Shown here piece by piece: positions 21,866 to 49,921 of a stretch of DNA of 64,000 bases. The translations under genes and the position numbers were made by a program. Under the pieces are notes generated by a model, which ran no database searches, was not told the origin of the DNA, and saw only the letters and a list, made by a program, of their open reading frames with translations. Within the stretch, counting starts at the first letter, position 1, and the number at the start of each line of letters is the position of its first letter. The stretch lies in the NCBI GenBank assembly GCA_007570785.1, contig ML661885.1:40141454-40205453 (forward strand), read 5' to 3'. Origin of the DNA: Antilocapra americana (lineage: Eukaryota > Chordata > Mammalia > Artiodactyla > Antilocapridae).

Positions 21866-22198
21866 TTTAAGAGAGTCCCTTGGACACCAAGGAGATCAAA
21901 CCAGTCAGTCCTAAGGAAATCAACCCTGAATATTCATTGGAAGGACTGGACTGATGCTGAAGCTGAAAGCGCCAATACTTTGGCCACGATGCAAAGAGCT
22001 GACTCATTGGAAAAGACCTTGATGCTGGGAAAGATTGGGAACAGAAGGAGAAGGGAGCAACAGAGGATGAGATGGTTAGATGGCATCACCAACTAAATGG
22101 ACATGAGTTTGAGCAAACTCCAGGAGATCGTGAAGGACAGGGAAGTCATGGAGTTACAAAGAGTCAGACACAAGTTAGCAGCTGAACAACAACAAGAT
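21866..22198 (+). mobile_element. BovB 3'-end fragment
   Basis: Starts 'agagagtcccttggacacca', continues through 'ctgatgctgaagctgaaagc' and ends 'agttagcagctgaacaacaa'. It covers roughly the last 330 bp of BovB. Confidence 0.9.
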
Positions 22199-22714
22199 TT
22201 ATTACAGGAAAAAGTTTGTATTCCTGAAAAAACTTGTGTGCTTCTTTTCATTCGGCAGTAAAAACTTGTTTTCTTTGACTTCACTTCCTGGAAGAGCAAA
22301 GTGAGACCATTCCAAGAATATCTTAATTGGTCTCCTTTTATTTCTCCTCTTTCAAACCAATACTTCTACACTGCCATCAGAATTACCTTCTGATAATCCA
22401 TGGGTCACAAGATTAGATCCCATGCCCCAGTTTATTTTTCTAGTAATAAAGCCCCAATCTAGTTTTCCAATATTTAAGCCTTAATCTGTTTTTCCCTTGT
22501 TATGCCCCTCTCTTTCACTCTTTCCCTTGCCTGTACTGCAGTTTTTGTGCCATGTTTCATCCATAAGATTTTCTCATATCCTCAGCACATCTTGCTTATT
22601 CTCACCTCCTTGCCATTCCTGATGTTATTTCCTCCACCTTGCAGTGCTCTTTCCTCTTTTTATTCCAAATATTAGTTCCCTTATTTCCCAGATCAAAGAT
22701 TTTATCCTTTGATC

Positions 22715-22850
22715 TTGCATACCTATGTTTAATGACTTTAAGCCTTGGTTTCCTCATTGGCAATACTGTTGTTTCATATCTGATGGAGTTGTTCTGATGA
22801 GGCTTGTAAGTACTCAACAAATATTAGCTCTTAGTATTAATGAAATTTCT
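22715..22850 (-). mobile_element. MIR SINE, minus orientation
   Basis: The plus strand carries 'aagccttggtttcctcattg', 'gagttgttctgatgaggctt' and 'actcaacaaatattagctct', the inverted MIR layout. Upstream (22199-22714) nothing firm is seen. Confidence 0.65.
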
Positions 22851-23235
22851 TCTATTTACCTGAAATATATTTTTGTCCTTCTCTATAGCTTAATTTATAT
22901 ACTTAGATTATTTGTGCCATGGTCCTAGAATAGAATCCATTTCAAAGTTACCTTGTTGATCCCCTCCTCACATAATCCACAACCTAGATAACTGACTTTA
23001 GTTTTGCTGTTGTTATTCATCTGACATTTAACACTGTCTTAATGTACCCATTGCAATGTTCTGTTCTCCAGATTGGCTTAGGACAGTGATGGTTTTCTCT
23101 TTTGTGGGTCTGTATGTGTATGTCTCTGTGTAATATTTCTGCCATGGATTTTAATTTAGAATCTGCCAAATTGACATGTGCTTGTATTTGCAAAACTAGG
23201 AACTGTTCAATCAATGGTAGCATTGTGCATTATAT

Positions 23236-23390
23236 AATTTAAGCTTACATATCCTATCCTATTCAGGTCTCACAATAATCCTGTGAGATAGGTGGTGGTA
23301 TGCCTGTTGTAGCAGTATCCCCGTTATCATTATACCAAACAATGAGAGTGATTTAACTAACGCAGATGGCTGTGCCATCAGAAGAGCATT
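23236..23390 (+). mobile_element. Probable MIR SINE
   Basis: The text 'caggtctcacaataatcctg' followed by 'tgagataggtggtggtatgc' matches the MIR core. The rest is too diverged to trace. Confidence 0.5.
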
Positions 23391-24897
23391 TTGTAAGAGA
23401 CCTAAGTATGCTGAAATTTCTTTAAGTTTCTTATTCTCTTTCACAATAAAGCCATTAATTATCCTTTTCTCCCAAGATTGTTTCTCTGCTTATGAGTTGA
23501 TGTTTATGACTCTAAGTGGGTCTTTGTTTCAAGATCTGTATCTTTGTACTTGGCAGCCATTTTCTCAGAACTAATGTCATGTTATGTCATCTGACACACA
23601 ATGTCAGAACCACTTTCAAACTCTTGTATAAATCCCTTTGTTCTTTTGGTATGAGAAAAATATGTAATATATATGGAAGGAAACATAAAATCTGAATGGG
23701 AAATCTTATAGGAAATATTTCTGGTCATGAGCATGACAGATTACAAATTTAAGTAGGTGCTATATTCCTCACCAACACAGCAGACCAATGAAACAGTAGT
23801 TAATATTGTTAAACACTGTATAGCTTGGATCTTATCATGGACATTGTTTAATATTTTTCTATTTCAAGGATTTATGGAAAGTATATCCTTTCATTTGGGA
23901 GGGGCAATTATATTCCTTTCTTATTCAGCTCAAAAGAATCTCTCAGTATTATCCAAAGATCTTATAAGTCCAGTCAACTTCAGTGTGTCATACATTACGT
24001 GAAATACTATAAATTATTTTGGATATATTCCAAATATATCCTAGCTATAGCCTGAAAATTATTTATAAATCTCTAGTGAGGCTCAAACGAACAAGTTCTC
24101 TGGAGAATTTTATGTTTTATTTCCTAAGATTAAAAACATGTTAATTGAATGATGTTGATGTCATTAGACATTCCTAGGTACCCACAGTGAGATGCTACAC
24201 ATATGAAGACATTATCCTGTCCTAGAGCTTGCAATCTAAAATTAGATATACACAGGCAAGCCAGATAAACATAGACAGCACACTTTTTTTTTAAGACCAA
24301 AAAGAAATGATGGGAGAGAAAAATGAGAGTGGTGAATCAAAAAGTCAAAGGAAATTGACATGTAGTCTATCTTCTGCCTTTTACTTGTGGCCTTAATTAT
24401 CTTTGTCAGAAATGATCACACTGTTGAAGTCAAAGAGGGAAGCTGTCTGATAGCCTCTAAAGGGTGACAGGACACTAATGGGATTGCTCTGCACAGTGTC
24501 CTCTGCTTTGGAGGTCCACAAACTCCTTTTATCCAGTAGTCCTGTTTGTCCCCGAGTGGCTGACTCTGGGGTACTCAAAGTTTACCTTCAAGTTTAGCAC
24601 TGGAGATGAGCACCAAGCCACTATATTAGGAAACACTCCCTCCAGTTGCCTCTAGAGTTTGGGAGTAGTGCACTGTGGCAGGCCACGAGGTCTGGACTTG
24701 AACCCAGCCCTAGCTGCCCATTTGACCTTCAGACTGAGAGCTCACTATTAACTCCCTACCTATGTGGTTAGTCTACAAGCCTGTCTGGCCTTCTCCCTGA
24801 AGTCAGGTTAAAAAAGAAAAAAGCACCTCCAATGTGCCAGGCTTCATGCTCCACATTAGGAATACAGATAAAAAGAATCTAGACCCGCCCCCAACTC
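23391..24897. other. Intergenic stretch, nothing recognised
   Basis: Neither a gene nor a clear repeat is seen. Short ORFs (23757-24002 plus, 24393-24578 minus) have no recognisable features. Confidence 0.4.
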
Positions 24898-24985
24898 CTG
24901 TATTCTTGCCTGGAGAATCCCATGAACGGAGAAGCCTGGCGGGCTACAGTCCATAGGGTTGCAAAGAGTCGGACACAACTAGCAT
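24898..24985 (+). mobile_element. Partial Bov-tA SINE (3' part)
   Basis: Reads 'tgtattcttgcctggagaat' to 'aagagtcggacacaactagc'. Only the 3' portion remains. Confidence 0.88.
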
Positions 24986-27359
24986 GCAGACTCTCTTTGG
25001 AGCTTACGGCTTATTTTGGAGAGGTAGCTTAAGAACAGACCATTTTGTTCAATAATATAATGTGGTAAATGTAGCGGCAGAAGAGTGGTGAGGGTAAAGG
25101 CCAGGAGAATCCAGCTCAATGTGGTGGTCAGGAGTTGGGGACAAGGGGACAGGGGATAAGTCTGAGAGCAGGACAGAACCAGGAGAGTTACCTCCCTGAA
25201 GCCAAGAGAGTGTGTTGAAAAAAAGAGAGAGCAATGGAAGAGGAAAACAGAGTCGGATCCTTCAGGTATTGAACAATAAGGACAAGAAAGTCCATTGGAT
25301 TGACAGATGGGTCATCAGTGACTGTTGATAGGGCAATAATTGGGGAGGTGCGGGTGTGGAAGGTCAGTGCAGTGCTCATGCTAAGGAATTAAAGGGAAGT
25401 GGAAAATAAAAATCTTTGCTGTGAAAAGAGTAAGTTAGAAATCTGTCATTGAGGAAAAGTTTATCTTGACTTTTAATCAGAAAAACAGGTTTCTAACTGG
25501 AGAGAAATGAGCTGGTTGAAGATAAAGAGGTGAATGATGATCAAGGGAACAGGTTCTTGATTCCAGTTCCAGATCCCACTCTTCTTCTTCCTAAGGTGGC
25601 CTCTGACTCCTCCTGATTGTTAGCTCCCTCCTCACACAGATGGACTTTGCTTCTAGTCTCCCTTGCACACTCAGCTGTAACTCCCTAAAATAACAGTGAC
25701 ATCAACTGAATGTCAAGAACCACGGCTGCACAGGAATCCTGACCAGCTTGATTCCCACAGTATTTACTAATCTACAGAGAACTGATACACCTTTCCAGTG
25801 ACAAAAATACTTTTGTCTACCACCTAGAGCATCTTTCCCTGGGTCAAGGTGCCCTGGGGGTTCAACTAGTAATTGGGAGGTTGTTTGTTCAAAATGGATT
25901 ATAACAAAGAGAAGTCTTTTGTGAGTTATTTAATCCAGCAGCTAGTGAAACCTGAGAGTAAGCCCTTTCTAGTGACTGGAGAACCCACATCCACTTTAGA
26001 GTGCTTGCCAAAGTTTCCGCTCTCTGACAAAATTTTCTAGATTCAAAGCAGACCATTTTTTCTCCATCTTTATTACTTACAATGATGTTTCAGTGAGCTC
26101 CATCAGAATTGCACCCTCATCTTTCTCTACCAGCGGTGTGGATACTCTTAACAATTATATATGTTTTTTGGTAGTTTCAGCTCTTGATGTGATCGAATTT
26201 CCAAGTTATAGGAGGTGATTTCCTTTCACATTTCTTTTAATGAGTGTACCTCTCCTTTCATTCATCTGATTTTTTTATACTGTTCAGTAATTTAATGAAA
26301 ATACTAAAATGAAATCATATTTTCTTTTAAAGTAAACAATGGAATTTCCATCCTCATTTTTTAAGAACAAATTTAGAATCTAATAGAAAATCATCACAGC
26401 CAGATAAAACACTGGGATTGGATGTTTACTGTACTCACTTACATTTATATGATTATCAGAGAGCTCATTAGAAGCCTCTTGAGAAAAGAAATTTGTGTCT
26501 CTCAAGTATTTTCCTCACATCCAGATGCACTTGGTAGGTATTCAATAAACGTATTGATGGACTGACTTTAACTACAGAGTTCTAATAGAGTGAATGGTGA
26601 TTTGTCATCTAGGATAAGATCTGTCTTCCTAATGCACAGTCCTCAGTCTTGCTCTTTTGCCTAATAAAATACATAAGGTAACTTATTTTCCAAAAGATCA
26701 GTATTACCTTCTTTCTACCAAGACAGGGGCAAAATAGCACTTATGTGGGATTCTGCAGGTTTAAATCTGAATTAAAGGAGAATAATGTACCCAGTCCACA
26801 ACCAAAAATATATTTAACATGCCTTAAAGTTTATTGAATTAAAGAATGAATTGGACAATTATTTAACTTGAGACCGTTCTCTTAACAGTAAAATAAAATT
26901 ATTACTTCTTACTCCACTTTCCACACAAGATTGCTGTAGAGAACAAAAGATGCTAAAGCTTTAAAAATTGTACAGTACTACTCTGAAGTGGGATTTATAT
27001 ATTGACTTTGTTTTTCCTATCAACCGATATTTTTGCGATTGATTCATTACAGCTACCTTCCTATTAAAGCCCCAACTAACTCCACAACTGTTGTACACAT
27101 TCTTAATACTGCGTTTAGACTATTTCTAATTTTGCCTGGTTGCAAGTCTGTGAAGCCATGTACGACTGACAGGCTCGCACTTTGCAGGAAAAATTTTTCT
27201 GGAGTCCTGTTCTCTGTTTCAAATTGCTGGCAGAAGCAGCACGAAATCAGTGACTCCACCCTAGCCTCTTAAGTGAATTGTGATCACGATACTTTAAAAA
27301 GGGAAGCGGACAAAGACCTCAAAATAGTTTGCCCAAATTAAAATCACGCTGACCAACGA
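24986..27359. other. Intergenic stretch upstream of PABPC1
   Basis: No gene, conserved exon or firm repeat seen. Base composition changes sharply from A+T-rich to G+C-rich near 27360, where the PABPC1 CpG island begins. Confidence 0.45.
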
Positions 27360-28242
27360 CAGCGCCCAGATGGGAGACCCGGGAAGGCTTAAGGGCTCGG
27401 AAAGGGGAGGACCGGGAGTCCGAGGGCCCCTCCGCTCCCCGGTCCTCTGCTGGAAGCACGACCCGGGTCCAGAGCTGGAACGGTTGCGGGGGGCGGGGGG
27501 TCCCCGAGCGGGCGCCAGGACGCGCGGCCGGTTGGGGGTCGGCGAGCGCCGCGGCCGTTGAGGACTCCAGCTCCCAGCAGGCCCCGCTTCCGCGGCCGAG
27601 GCGAGTGGCGGCGCTGCCCGCTGGGACTCGTAGTGCGGTCCGGTAGGAGACCCGGGGAGCCAGCCTGGGCTCCTTTTCGCCCACGTTGCGGAAACTGGGC
27701 CTGAGGGGAACCACCCGGCCCACTCTGGCCCGGCGGCCCCATAGGGCGGGAGGGGAGAGTGGAACACGACTGGCTGCGGCGGGAAGAGGGCCTCGGGGGC
27801 TACGCACGTGGGGGGTAGTTAAGCGCGGAGAAACCCGGAAGCCCCGCGCACCGCCCACCGCCCTGGTGACGGCTCAACGCCTCTCCCGGGTGGAGGTGGG
27901 GCGGGGAGTGTGGGAGGAGGGGCCTGCCCCTCCGACTCCCCTCAGAGAGCCGCCCGCTAGCCGCCCTCCCCTCCCCCACGGGCCCTCCGCCACGCGGGCC
28001 CGCCCACAACCCCCACCCCGACGCGTGCGCAGAAGCCCCGCCCCGCCTCAGCCCCACCGCCCACACCCGCAGCCGCCGCGGCCGCCGCCACCTCCTCTCC
28101 CTTCCTCTCCGCTCTTTTCCTCCGCCTGTTTTTCTCTTCCCTCCTCCCCCTCCGCCTCCTTGTCTCCTCCCCCTCCGGCGCTGACGCTCGCGTAGGGCCC
28201 TGGCGTCAGACGCGCGGGGGGCGGGGCGAGTGCGGCGGGGGG

Positions 28243-28250
28243 TATAAGTA
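28243..28250 (+). promoter_or_regulatory. PABPC1: TATA box of PABPC1
   Basis: TATAAGTA lies 27 bp upstream of the predicted transcription start and is flanked by GC-rich DNA. The spacing fits a functional TATA box that fixes one start site, useful for a gene whose mRNA must begin with a precise pyrimidine tract. Confidence 0.85.
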
Positions 28251-28269
28251 GAGGGTGCAGGAGGCGGTG

Positions 28270-28280
28270 CTTCCCCTTCT
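28270..28280 (+). promoter_or_regulatory. PABPC1: Predicted transcription start and 5' TOP motif
   Basis: The tract CTTCCCCTTCTCCCC begins at 28270, at the right distance from the TATA box. PABPC1 is a known terminal-oligopyrimidine (TOP) mRNA whose translation follows growth signals through mTOR and LARP1. The C start followed by an unbroken pyrimidine run is visible. The exact start nucleotide is inferred. Confidence 0.8.
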
Positions 28281-28344
28281 CCCCGGCGGTTAGTGCTGAG
28301 AGTGCGGAGTGTGTGCTCCGGGCTCGGAACACACATTTATTATT

Positions 28345-28408
28345 AAAAAAATCCAAAAAAAATCTAAAAAAATCTTTTAAAAAACCCCAAAAAAATTTAC
28401 AAAAAAAA
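28345..28408 (+). promoter_or_regulatory. PABPC1: Oligo(A) autoregulatory sequence in PABPC1 5'UTR
   Basis: Six uninterrupted A tracts of 6-8 nt (28345-28351, 28355-28362, 28366-28372, 28379-28384, 28389-28395, 28401-28408) are separated by short C/T-rich spacers. In mammals this A-rich leader element is bound by PABPC1 itself, which represses translation of its own mRNA. The block is unmistakable in the sequence; its function is taken from the known mammalian gene. Confidence 0.9.
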
Positions 28409-28668
28409 TCCGCGTCTCCCCCGCCGGAGACTTTTATTTTTTTTCCTTCCTCTTTTATAAAATAACCCGGTGAAGCAGCCGAGACCGACCCGCCCGCCCG
28501 CGGCCCCGCAGCAGCTCCAAGAAGGAACCAAGAGACCGAGGCCTTCTCCCTCTGCCCGGACCCGACACCGCCACCCTCGCTCCCCAGCCGGCAGCCAGCA
28601 GCCAAGCCTCCAGCGGCAGCGGATCGACCCGGGTCTGCGGCCGTTGAGTAGTTCCCGATTCCGGTTGA

Positions 28669-44165
<15,497 letters not shown>

Positions 44166-44971
44166 AGTGAGCCTGCCTCTTGTTTCTTATTCTCACAGTT
44201 TGAGCATGTATTGAAACGTAGCAAAAACTCGTTTTATCACTAATCCAAATGCATTGCCAGTTTTTCAAAGAGAAGTAAAGATATAGAGGAATTAACTACC
44301 TGTTACCTTGGTATAGACTTGAATTTTTGAGCTCAAGACCCCTTCAGACATTTTGCATAGTAATTTGTGTTACATGGCTGTAACATGAGTTGGCCCTGTG
44401 TAGATAGCTATTGTTGAAGGACTTTCATAGCTTAATACGTTTTCTTGGGTGGCAGTGATGAAGTTGTTTTTTGGCCTCTAATACTGCCTTTCATTACCCC
44501 CAAGAAATAGGATAATGTAGCTGTGTAGCCAGAGCCAGGCATGTGCAAAGCTTTCCTATAAAATAGGAAATAGCTGGGGCTGTGCGGACCATGTTCCTCT
44601 GCCCCGCTGTCACCATGTGAGAGTGGCCCCACAGCTTGTGAACGAGCAGGGGTGGCTGTCGTTCATAGAGCTTTACAGAGACAGGCTCTCAGAGGGCCAA
44701 ACTTGGCTGAGGGCTTTCGTACTGACAAGTGCCAGTATTGGCCCTCTTACTTTCGTTTTTATTAAAATATTTGACATAACAACATCGTGTAAATTTAAGG
44801 TGTGCAACGTGTTAATGGATGCATTTATATATTGTAAAAATGACTGTCATTATAGCTATAATTAGGACTTCTGTCACTTAGGTAAAGGTCCTTTCTTTTT
44901 AGTGGTTGGAATCATTATGTTCTGTGTCTTAAATTTGATGATCATAATCTCTTTTTCCCCCACATTTACAG

Positions 44972-45421
44972 ATGATCAGGGACCATGAAAAGAAACTCGT
45001 GCTTCACCGAAGAAAAATACCTAAACATCGAAAAACTTAAATATTATGGAAAAAAAACATTGCAAAATATAAAATAAATAAAAAAAGGAAAGGAAACTTT
45101 GAACCTTATGTACCGAGCAAATGCCAGGTCTAGCAAACATAGTGCTAGTCCTAGATTACTTATTGATTTAAAAACAACAAAAAAACACAAAAAAATAGTA
45201 AAATATAAAAACAAATTAATGTTTTATAGACCGTGGGAAAAAAGAATTTTCAGCAAAGTACAAAAATTTAAAGCATTCCTTTCTTTAATTTTGTAATTCT
45301 TTACTGTGGAATAGCTCAGAATGTCACTTCTGTTTTAAATAACAGAATTGATAACTGAGCAAGGAAACGTAATTTGGATTATAAAATTCTTGCTTTAATA
45401 AAAATTCCTTAAACAGTGCAC
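44972..45421 (+). other. PABPC1: PABPC1 3'UTR exon 15
   Basis: Begins ATGATCAGGGACC after TTTACAG and is strongly A+T-rich with many A runs. It closely follows what I recall of the human PABPC1 3'UTR. The ORF at 45099-45296 within it is not a gene. Confidence 0.9.
45397..45402 (+). promoter_or_regulatory. PABPC1: PABPC1 polyadenylation signal AATAAA
   Basis: AATAAA is followed after about 16-20 nt by a CAGTGCA sequence and then a T/G-rich stretch, fitting cleavage near 45420. Earlier AATAAA copies at 45073-45082 lie within the A-rich part and may support minor shorter ends. Confidence 0.85.
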
Positions 45422-47191
45422 AGTGATGTTATCCTATTTTATTTCTCTTGGTAATTGGCTTGGGAAAATAGGTGATAGTTGGAACTGACATTAAGAGCCT
45501 CTTACATAACAAAGGTACTGATTGTTTTTCAGAAGTTTATTAGGTTTATGGAAGAGACAAGACAGTGCCTCTAATGCATTTTATAAAGTCAGATTTCCAT
45601 GTGATTTCTTTTGAGATGATTTCAATATATGATACGTTAAGGTTTCTAGGCTGGGAGATAGCTTTTAAACTATCACTTATGTGGTATAAAACATTAATAA
45701 CTACTGTGTTTGCTGGACAGGAGGGTGTCGATAATATAAAAATTATACCAAAAGCTAGTTACATTGTGTACTTAGGATTAGTTTTAAGCCTTAATTTTAT
45801 AGACTTGTAATTTGATTTATTGGTTCTTGTGACATAACTCGGTATAACACCTTATCATCCAAAGTACTTTTAAATAATGAAGATAATAGGGCTTCTACAT
45901 TTTGAGAGAAGTGGGTTCAGAACACCAGGATTGGGGCCCAGGGCATACACATTAAACAGGTATCCCTGACAGTTTCAGTGCGCTTTAGAGAATGATCTAG
46001 TTCTAACTCTTATTTCATTCTCTACACACTACTGCCAGTTTGCTTTGTGAGTTCCATATCTGACTATCACCAAGTAGAATTATCTCAGCTGTCATGCCTT
46101 TGGGAGCAAATAACTCTGTCTAAAACCTCAACTATGACAGTGCCAACCCTCCCTGCATATTGAAGCCTTGACCATGCTTCTGTACCTGGAATGCGTTTTA
46201 CCTTATTCTGAAACTGCCCCATGACTTATATCATGCACCTATTAGGCATTATTAACAGTGATGATTTTGTATTTTGCCTGGCTATAGTCCTGTGCTGACT
46301 GTTGAGATGAAAACAATTTTTATGAATCATGAAAGCTTTCCTCAGTGCTTTAAGAAGGCAGGGATATATCTCAATTTGAATACAGAATGGTTCAAGCCTT
46401 CACGTTTTAAAGGAGCAGCTTCTAAGATGTCTCAAGCTAAAGTTCACACAATTGGTAACTATTCCAGATCTAGAGTTGCAGATAGTATTCACAGACAGTA
46501 GTTTGCTTTGTATGTTGGATAGCTAGAATTTAGTATTTCTTGTGTGATACAAAGATAAATCATTTGATTTTGCAATGTTTTTTCTTAGAGGAGACAACAA
46601 AACAAGTAGATATCTGTAATCTACTTGTAGGAATTGATGTAGGAAAAAAATCTTCGTTGTTTGATTGTGTAAGTTCACCTACTCAACCAAAAGTTACTTG
46701 TCACCCACAAAGTCTTTGTGCAAACAGATTTCAGTCATCTGCGGATAGCACAGAATGTTGAAAAATGAGTCGCCTGAAGTCCACGTGCTGCCAGCCAAAC
46801 TAAAAAATGCCTTGTTTCAGCTCTGAAAAGCAAGGGTCCTTTTCAAGGCCTGTTTGTGCCTTCCTTTGACATTCTCATGCTGTGTCTTGTCTTGTGAGTG
46901 TGTATGATTTTACTGTTTAAATGGCCCCTCTGGGGACAATTTAAGTTTCATTTGGGCATAAGTTACAGAGCTGTCGGCTGTGGGATCAGTGTTAACAATA
47001 TATATTAAATAAGGTGTCTTTAGACAGAAACACGAAGCTGTGTGCCAGTTGATGAAAGTGTGATAGGCTCACAGGTACCTAACTTACTTCCCCTAGGAGC
47101 AATGATTCAGTTATTTACTAGCTTAACTGTTAGCAAGATTTCACAAAACAATCCTCACAGATGGTAACTGACTCTGATGGTGTCTGATAAT
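45422..47191. other. Intergenic stretch downstream of PABPC1
   Basis: No gene or firm repeat is recognised. The ORFs at 45565-45810, 46274-46501 and 46540-46761 have no recognisable domains. A perfect 10-bp inverted repeat with a 7-nt loop lies at 46602-46628. Confidence 0.45.
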
Positions 47192-47366
47192 GGCTGGGCT
47201 CTCCTGATGGCTCTGACAGTAAAGAATTTGCCTGTAACCCAAGAAAGCTGGGTTCAACCCCTGGGTCAGGAAGATCCCCTGGAGGGGGGGCGTGGCAACC
47301 CACTCCAGGATTGCCTGGAGTGTCTCTAGGCTACAGTCCACGGGGTTGCAGTCTGAGTACACCCAA
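47192..47366 (+). mobile_element. Bov-tA SINE, diverged
   Basis: Reads 'gggctctcctgatggctctg' to 'tacagtccacggggttgcag', with small deletions. A short minus ORF at 47141-47362 is a reading of it. Confidence 0.88.
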
Positions 47367-48111
47367 CTTCATGTAGGGTTTGAAATAAAGCACAGTGAAG
47401 GATACTACCATATCTTAAAAGGCTTACTTACAGCTGCTTCTATTGGCAGGTAAGAGATAATGGCTACTTGGAAACTGCTTTTTTAGCCTAGACTCTCCTT
47501 TCTGTATCATGCACACTAAGTTGCATGGCTAGAACAAGCTAATGTATCTTGTTTACAGGATGCTACCTTTGATTATACCTCTGCCAAACTAATGGATCAC
47601 AAATGCGTGAAATTTTAGAAATTTTACACTTTAGATGTAAAACCATGGTCCCTACTCATTTGCAATGAGGAAATGAAGACCTGGAAAGCAGCTGTGCTTA
47701 ATCAGCACATTCTCCCTGTAAGACCAGTTCTCGTGGAAACCATCAGGTTTGGTTCGGATTTGAAGCACAGTGTGTGGAGTGGCCGTCTCTGCTCGGCTGT
47801 GATGATCTGACGCATGCTGATCTGCTGGAGATCAGTGCTACGCAGATGAGTTCCGGTCTTTTTTTCTAGGCTCCACAAGGAAGATTTCTTTACATTCACA
47901 GAAGAGTCAGCTAGACCGTCTTTAGTTGAACTTGAGGGTTTTTAGTCACTTTGATAACCTCTCAGGTGTTGCTTTGCCTTAGCCACCTAGTTGAAGTGTT
48001 AGGTGTAAAAGTGGCAGGATAAGAAAGGAATGCTAATTTTAGGTGTTGCCTTTTCTGACAGTCCACAATTTTAAGTTGGGGGCAGGGTGGGGGAAATTGT
48101 CTTTTCAACAA
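47367..48111. other. Intergenic stretch, nothing recognised
   Basis: No gene or repeat family is recognised. Confidence 0.4.
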
Positions 48112-48328
48112 AGATAGTGGTGGTGATGGTAGTTTAGTCTCAAAGACTCCATGATCTGTAGCCCATTATGATCTGTACACGATCTGTAGTCCATGGAAAT
48201 TTTCAGGCAAGAATACTGAAGTGGGTTGTCATGCCCTCCTCCAGTTATCTTGCTAACCCAGGGATTGAATCTGGGTCTGCTGCATTGCAGGTGGCTCTCT
48301 TTACTGACTGAGCCACCAGGAAAACCCT
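48112..48328 (-). mobile_element. Bov-tA SINE, minus orientation, with local duplication
   Basis: The plus strand reads 'ttttcaggcaagaatactga' ... 'ttgcattgcaggtggctctc'... 'actgagccaccaggaaaacc'. 'gatctgtagcccattatgat' is followed by 'acgatctgtagtccatggaa', so a ~25-bp piece of the SINE is duplicated in tandem. Confidence 0.88.
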
Positions 48329-49039
48329 GGCAAAGTTAGAAAAGCATGCAATTTATTCTGTTACTGAAAACATCCCCAGAAAGCCTGAAACAGTTTATCT
48401 ATCCGTTTATTAGCCTAACCTAACATTCTCTATAGAGAAGAAGCTCCTCATGTTGGAAGGCAATATTTTTTTATATCCCACAAAATACATAGCAACAAGT
48501 GATAAGATATATGAGCAGGCCGATATGTGACTGGTGATGATAAGGTTTTGTTTCTATGTACTCCCAACCCCAGTTAAAAAAAATTATGTGGAATATTTTA
48601 TTCTGATATTTAAATTTCTAAGTAAACATGCCAGGCTGACATCCAAAAAGTCTAATCCCCCAAATGTTAATATTTTCCAAACCATTGAAATCGATCCAAG
48701 ATATTGACCGTTTTTTGAAGTAACAGTATAAAAAGTTCTAATGTAAAAAAATGAATCAGATGCTTGATTGTATGCTAGACATGGTTTTTAAGTTTGTGAT
48801 AGACCTCATTTTTTGTAAGTAATAACAAATTTGGTGATTATTTATAATACTGATTATGATAGTGATAATTTGATGGAACAGTGATTATAGATAGGCAACA
48901 ACAAAAATTGTGAAATGAGTGAGGAATGGAGATCATGTCCACTAAGCAGTTATGGGCACCTTTGTAGAGCAGGGATTCTTAAATGGATGGGGCATTTGAA
49001 AAATGAGAATTTTTTTTAAACTTTGAAAAACTTGCTTTT
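48329..49039. other. Intergenic stretch, nothing recognised
   Basis: A+T-rich; no gene or repeat family recognised. Confidence 0.4.
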
Positions 49040-49270
49040 GAATATTGAGCATGTGCTACATGTTGATTTATCAAGTGAGCTGTACATGCACTATATCTCA
49101 TTCAGTTCTTCAAACCATCCCTAAGTTAGATTCAATCATATATTCTCATTCTACAGGTGAGGAAACTAAAGCTTAAATAAGTTTCATGACTTGCCCAAAG
49201 CATATAGTAAGTGGTAGTGAAGCTTGGATTTGAATCCAGGCTTACATTCTCTACAATGCATGCTCTTAGG
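49040..49270 (+). mobile_element. MIR SINE
   Basis: Contains 'ttctacaggtgaggaaacta', 'tgacttgcccaaagcatata', 'agtggtagtgaagcttggat' and 'tgaatccaggcttacattct', the sense MIR layout. Confidence 0.75.
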
Positions 49271-49714
49271 GTCTGTGTAAACTGCCTATGAACTATGAAA
49301 AAGTGAAGTTCCATAAAATCTCAAGATGCTTAGGCTACCTTCAGCCTGGGACACGGGAGGTGAGGAGGGAGATATCAGTGCTTGAGAGTAAGGCAAAACA
49401 AAGATGCTTTTCTGTTGTCACATTTTAGGGCAGTCAAAAAACAGGGAAAGAAAGTCATTATTTAGGGAAATGAAAAAAGGATGCCTTTAACCAAGCTGAG
49501 CATAATTCTAAATCTTTTGAGCATATTGGACTGCCTGGGAACATCAGGCATTTCTTTTAGCAACCCTGTGGTCATTTTTCTAGGTTTGTTTCATATTCTC
49601 ATTCTAGGTTCCCTTGGAATTATAAATGGACAACCAAAATCTTTTAATTACCCTAAGAGTTTTCATAAAACTTAGGGAACTAACCTTCTGACCCTGTATT
49701 GTACTCTGTGCCGT

Positions 49715-49921
49715 GCATGCATGCTAAGTCACTTCAGTCCTGTCCAACTCTGTGCTCCTATGGCCTGTATCCTGCCAGACTGTCCATGGGATTCTCCAGG
49801 CAAGACTGCTGGAGTGGGTTGCCATTTACTCCCCCAGGGGATCTTCCTGGCCCAACAGTCAAACTCCTATAAATCTGCTGCATTGGCAGGCAGATTCTTT
49901 ACCACTGAGCCACCTGGGAAC
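49715..49921 (-). mobile_element. Bov-tA SINE, minus orientation
   Basis: The plus strand reads 'catgctaagtcacttcagtc' to 'ttaccactgagccacctggg', a nearly complete inverted copy. Confidence 0.92.

Noticed and set aside
46540..46761. 73-aa plus ORF downstream of PABPC1
   Set aside because: No recognisable domain, no splice or promoter context, and its length is within chance expectation.
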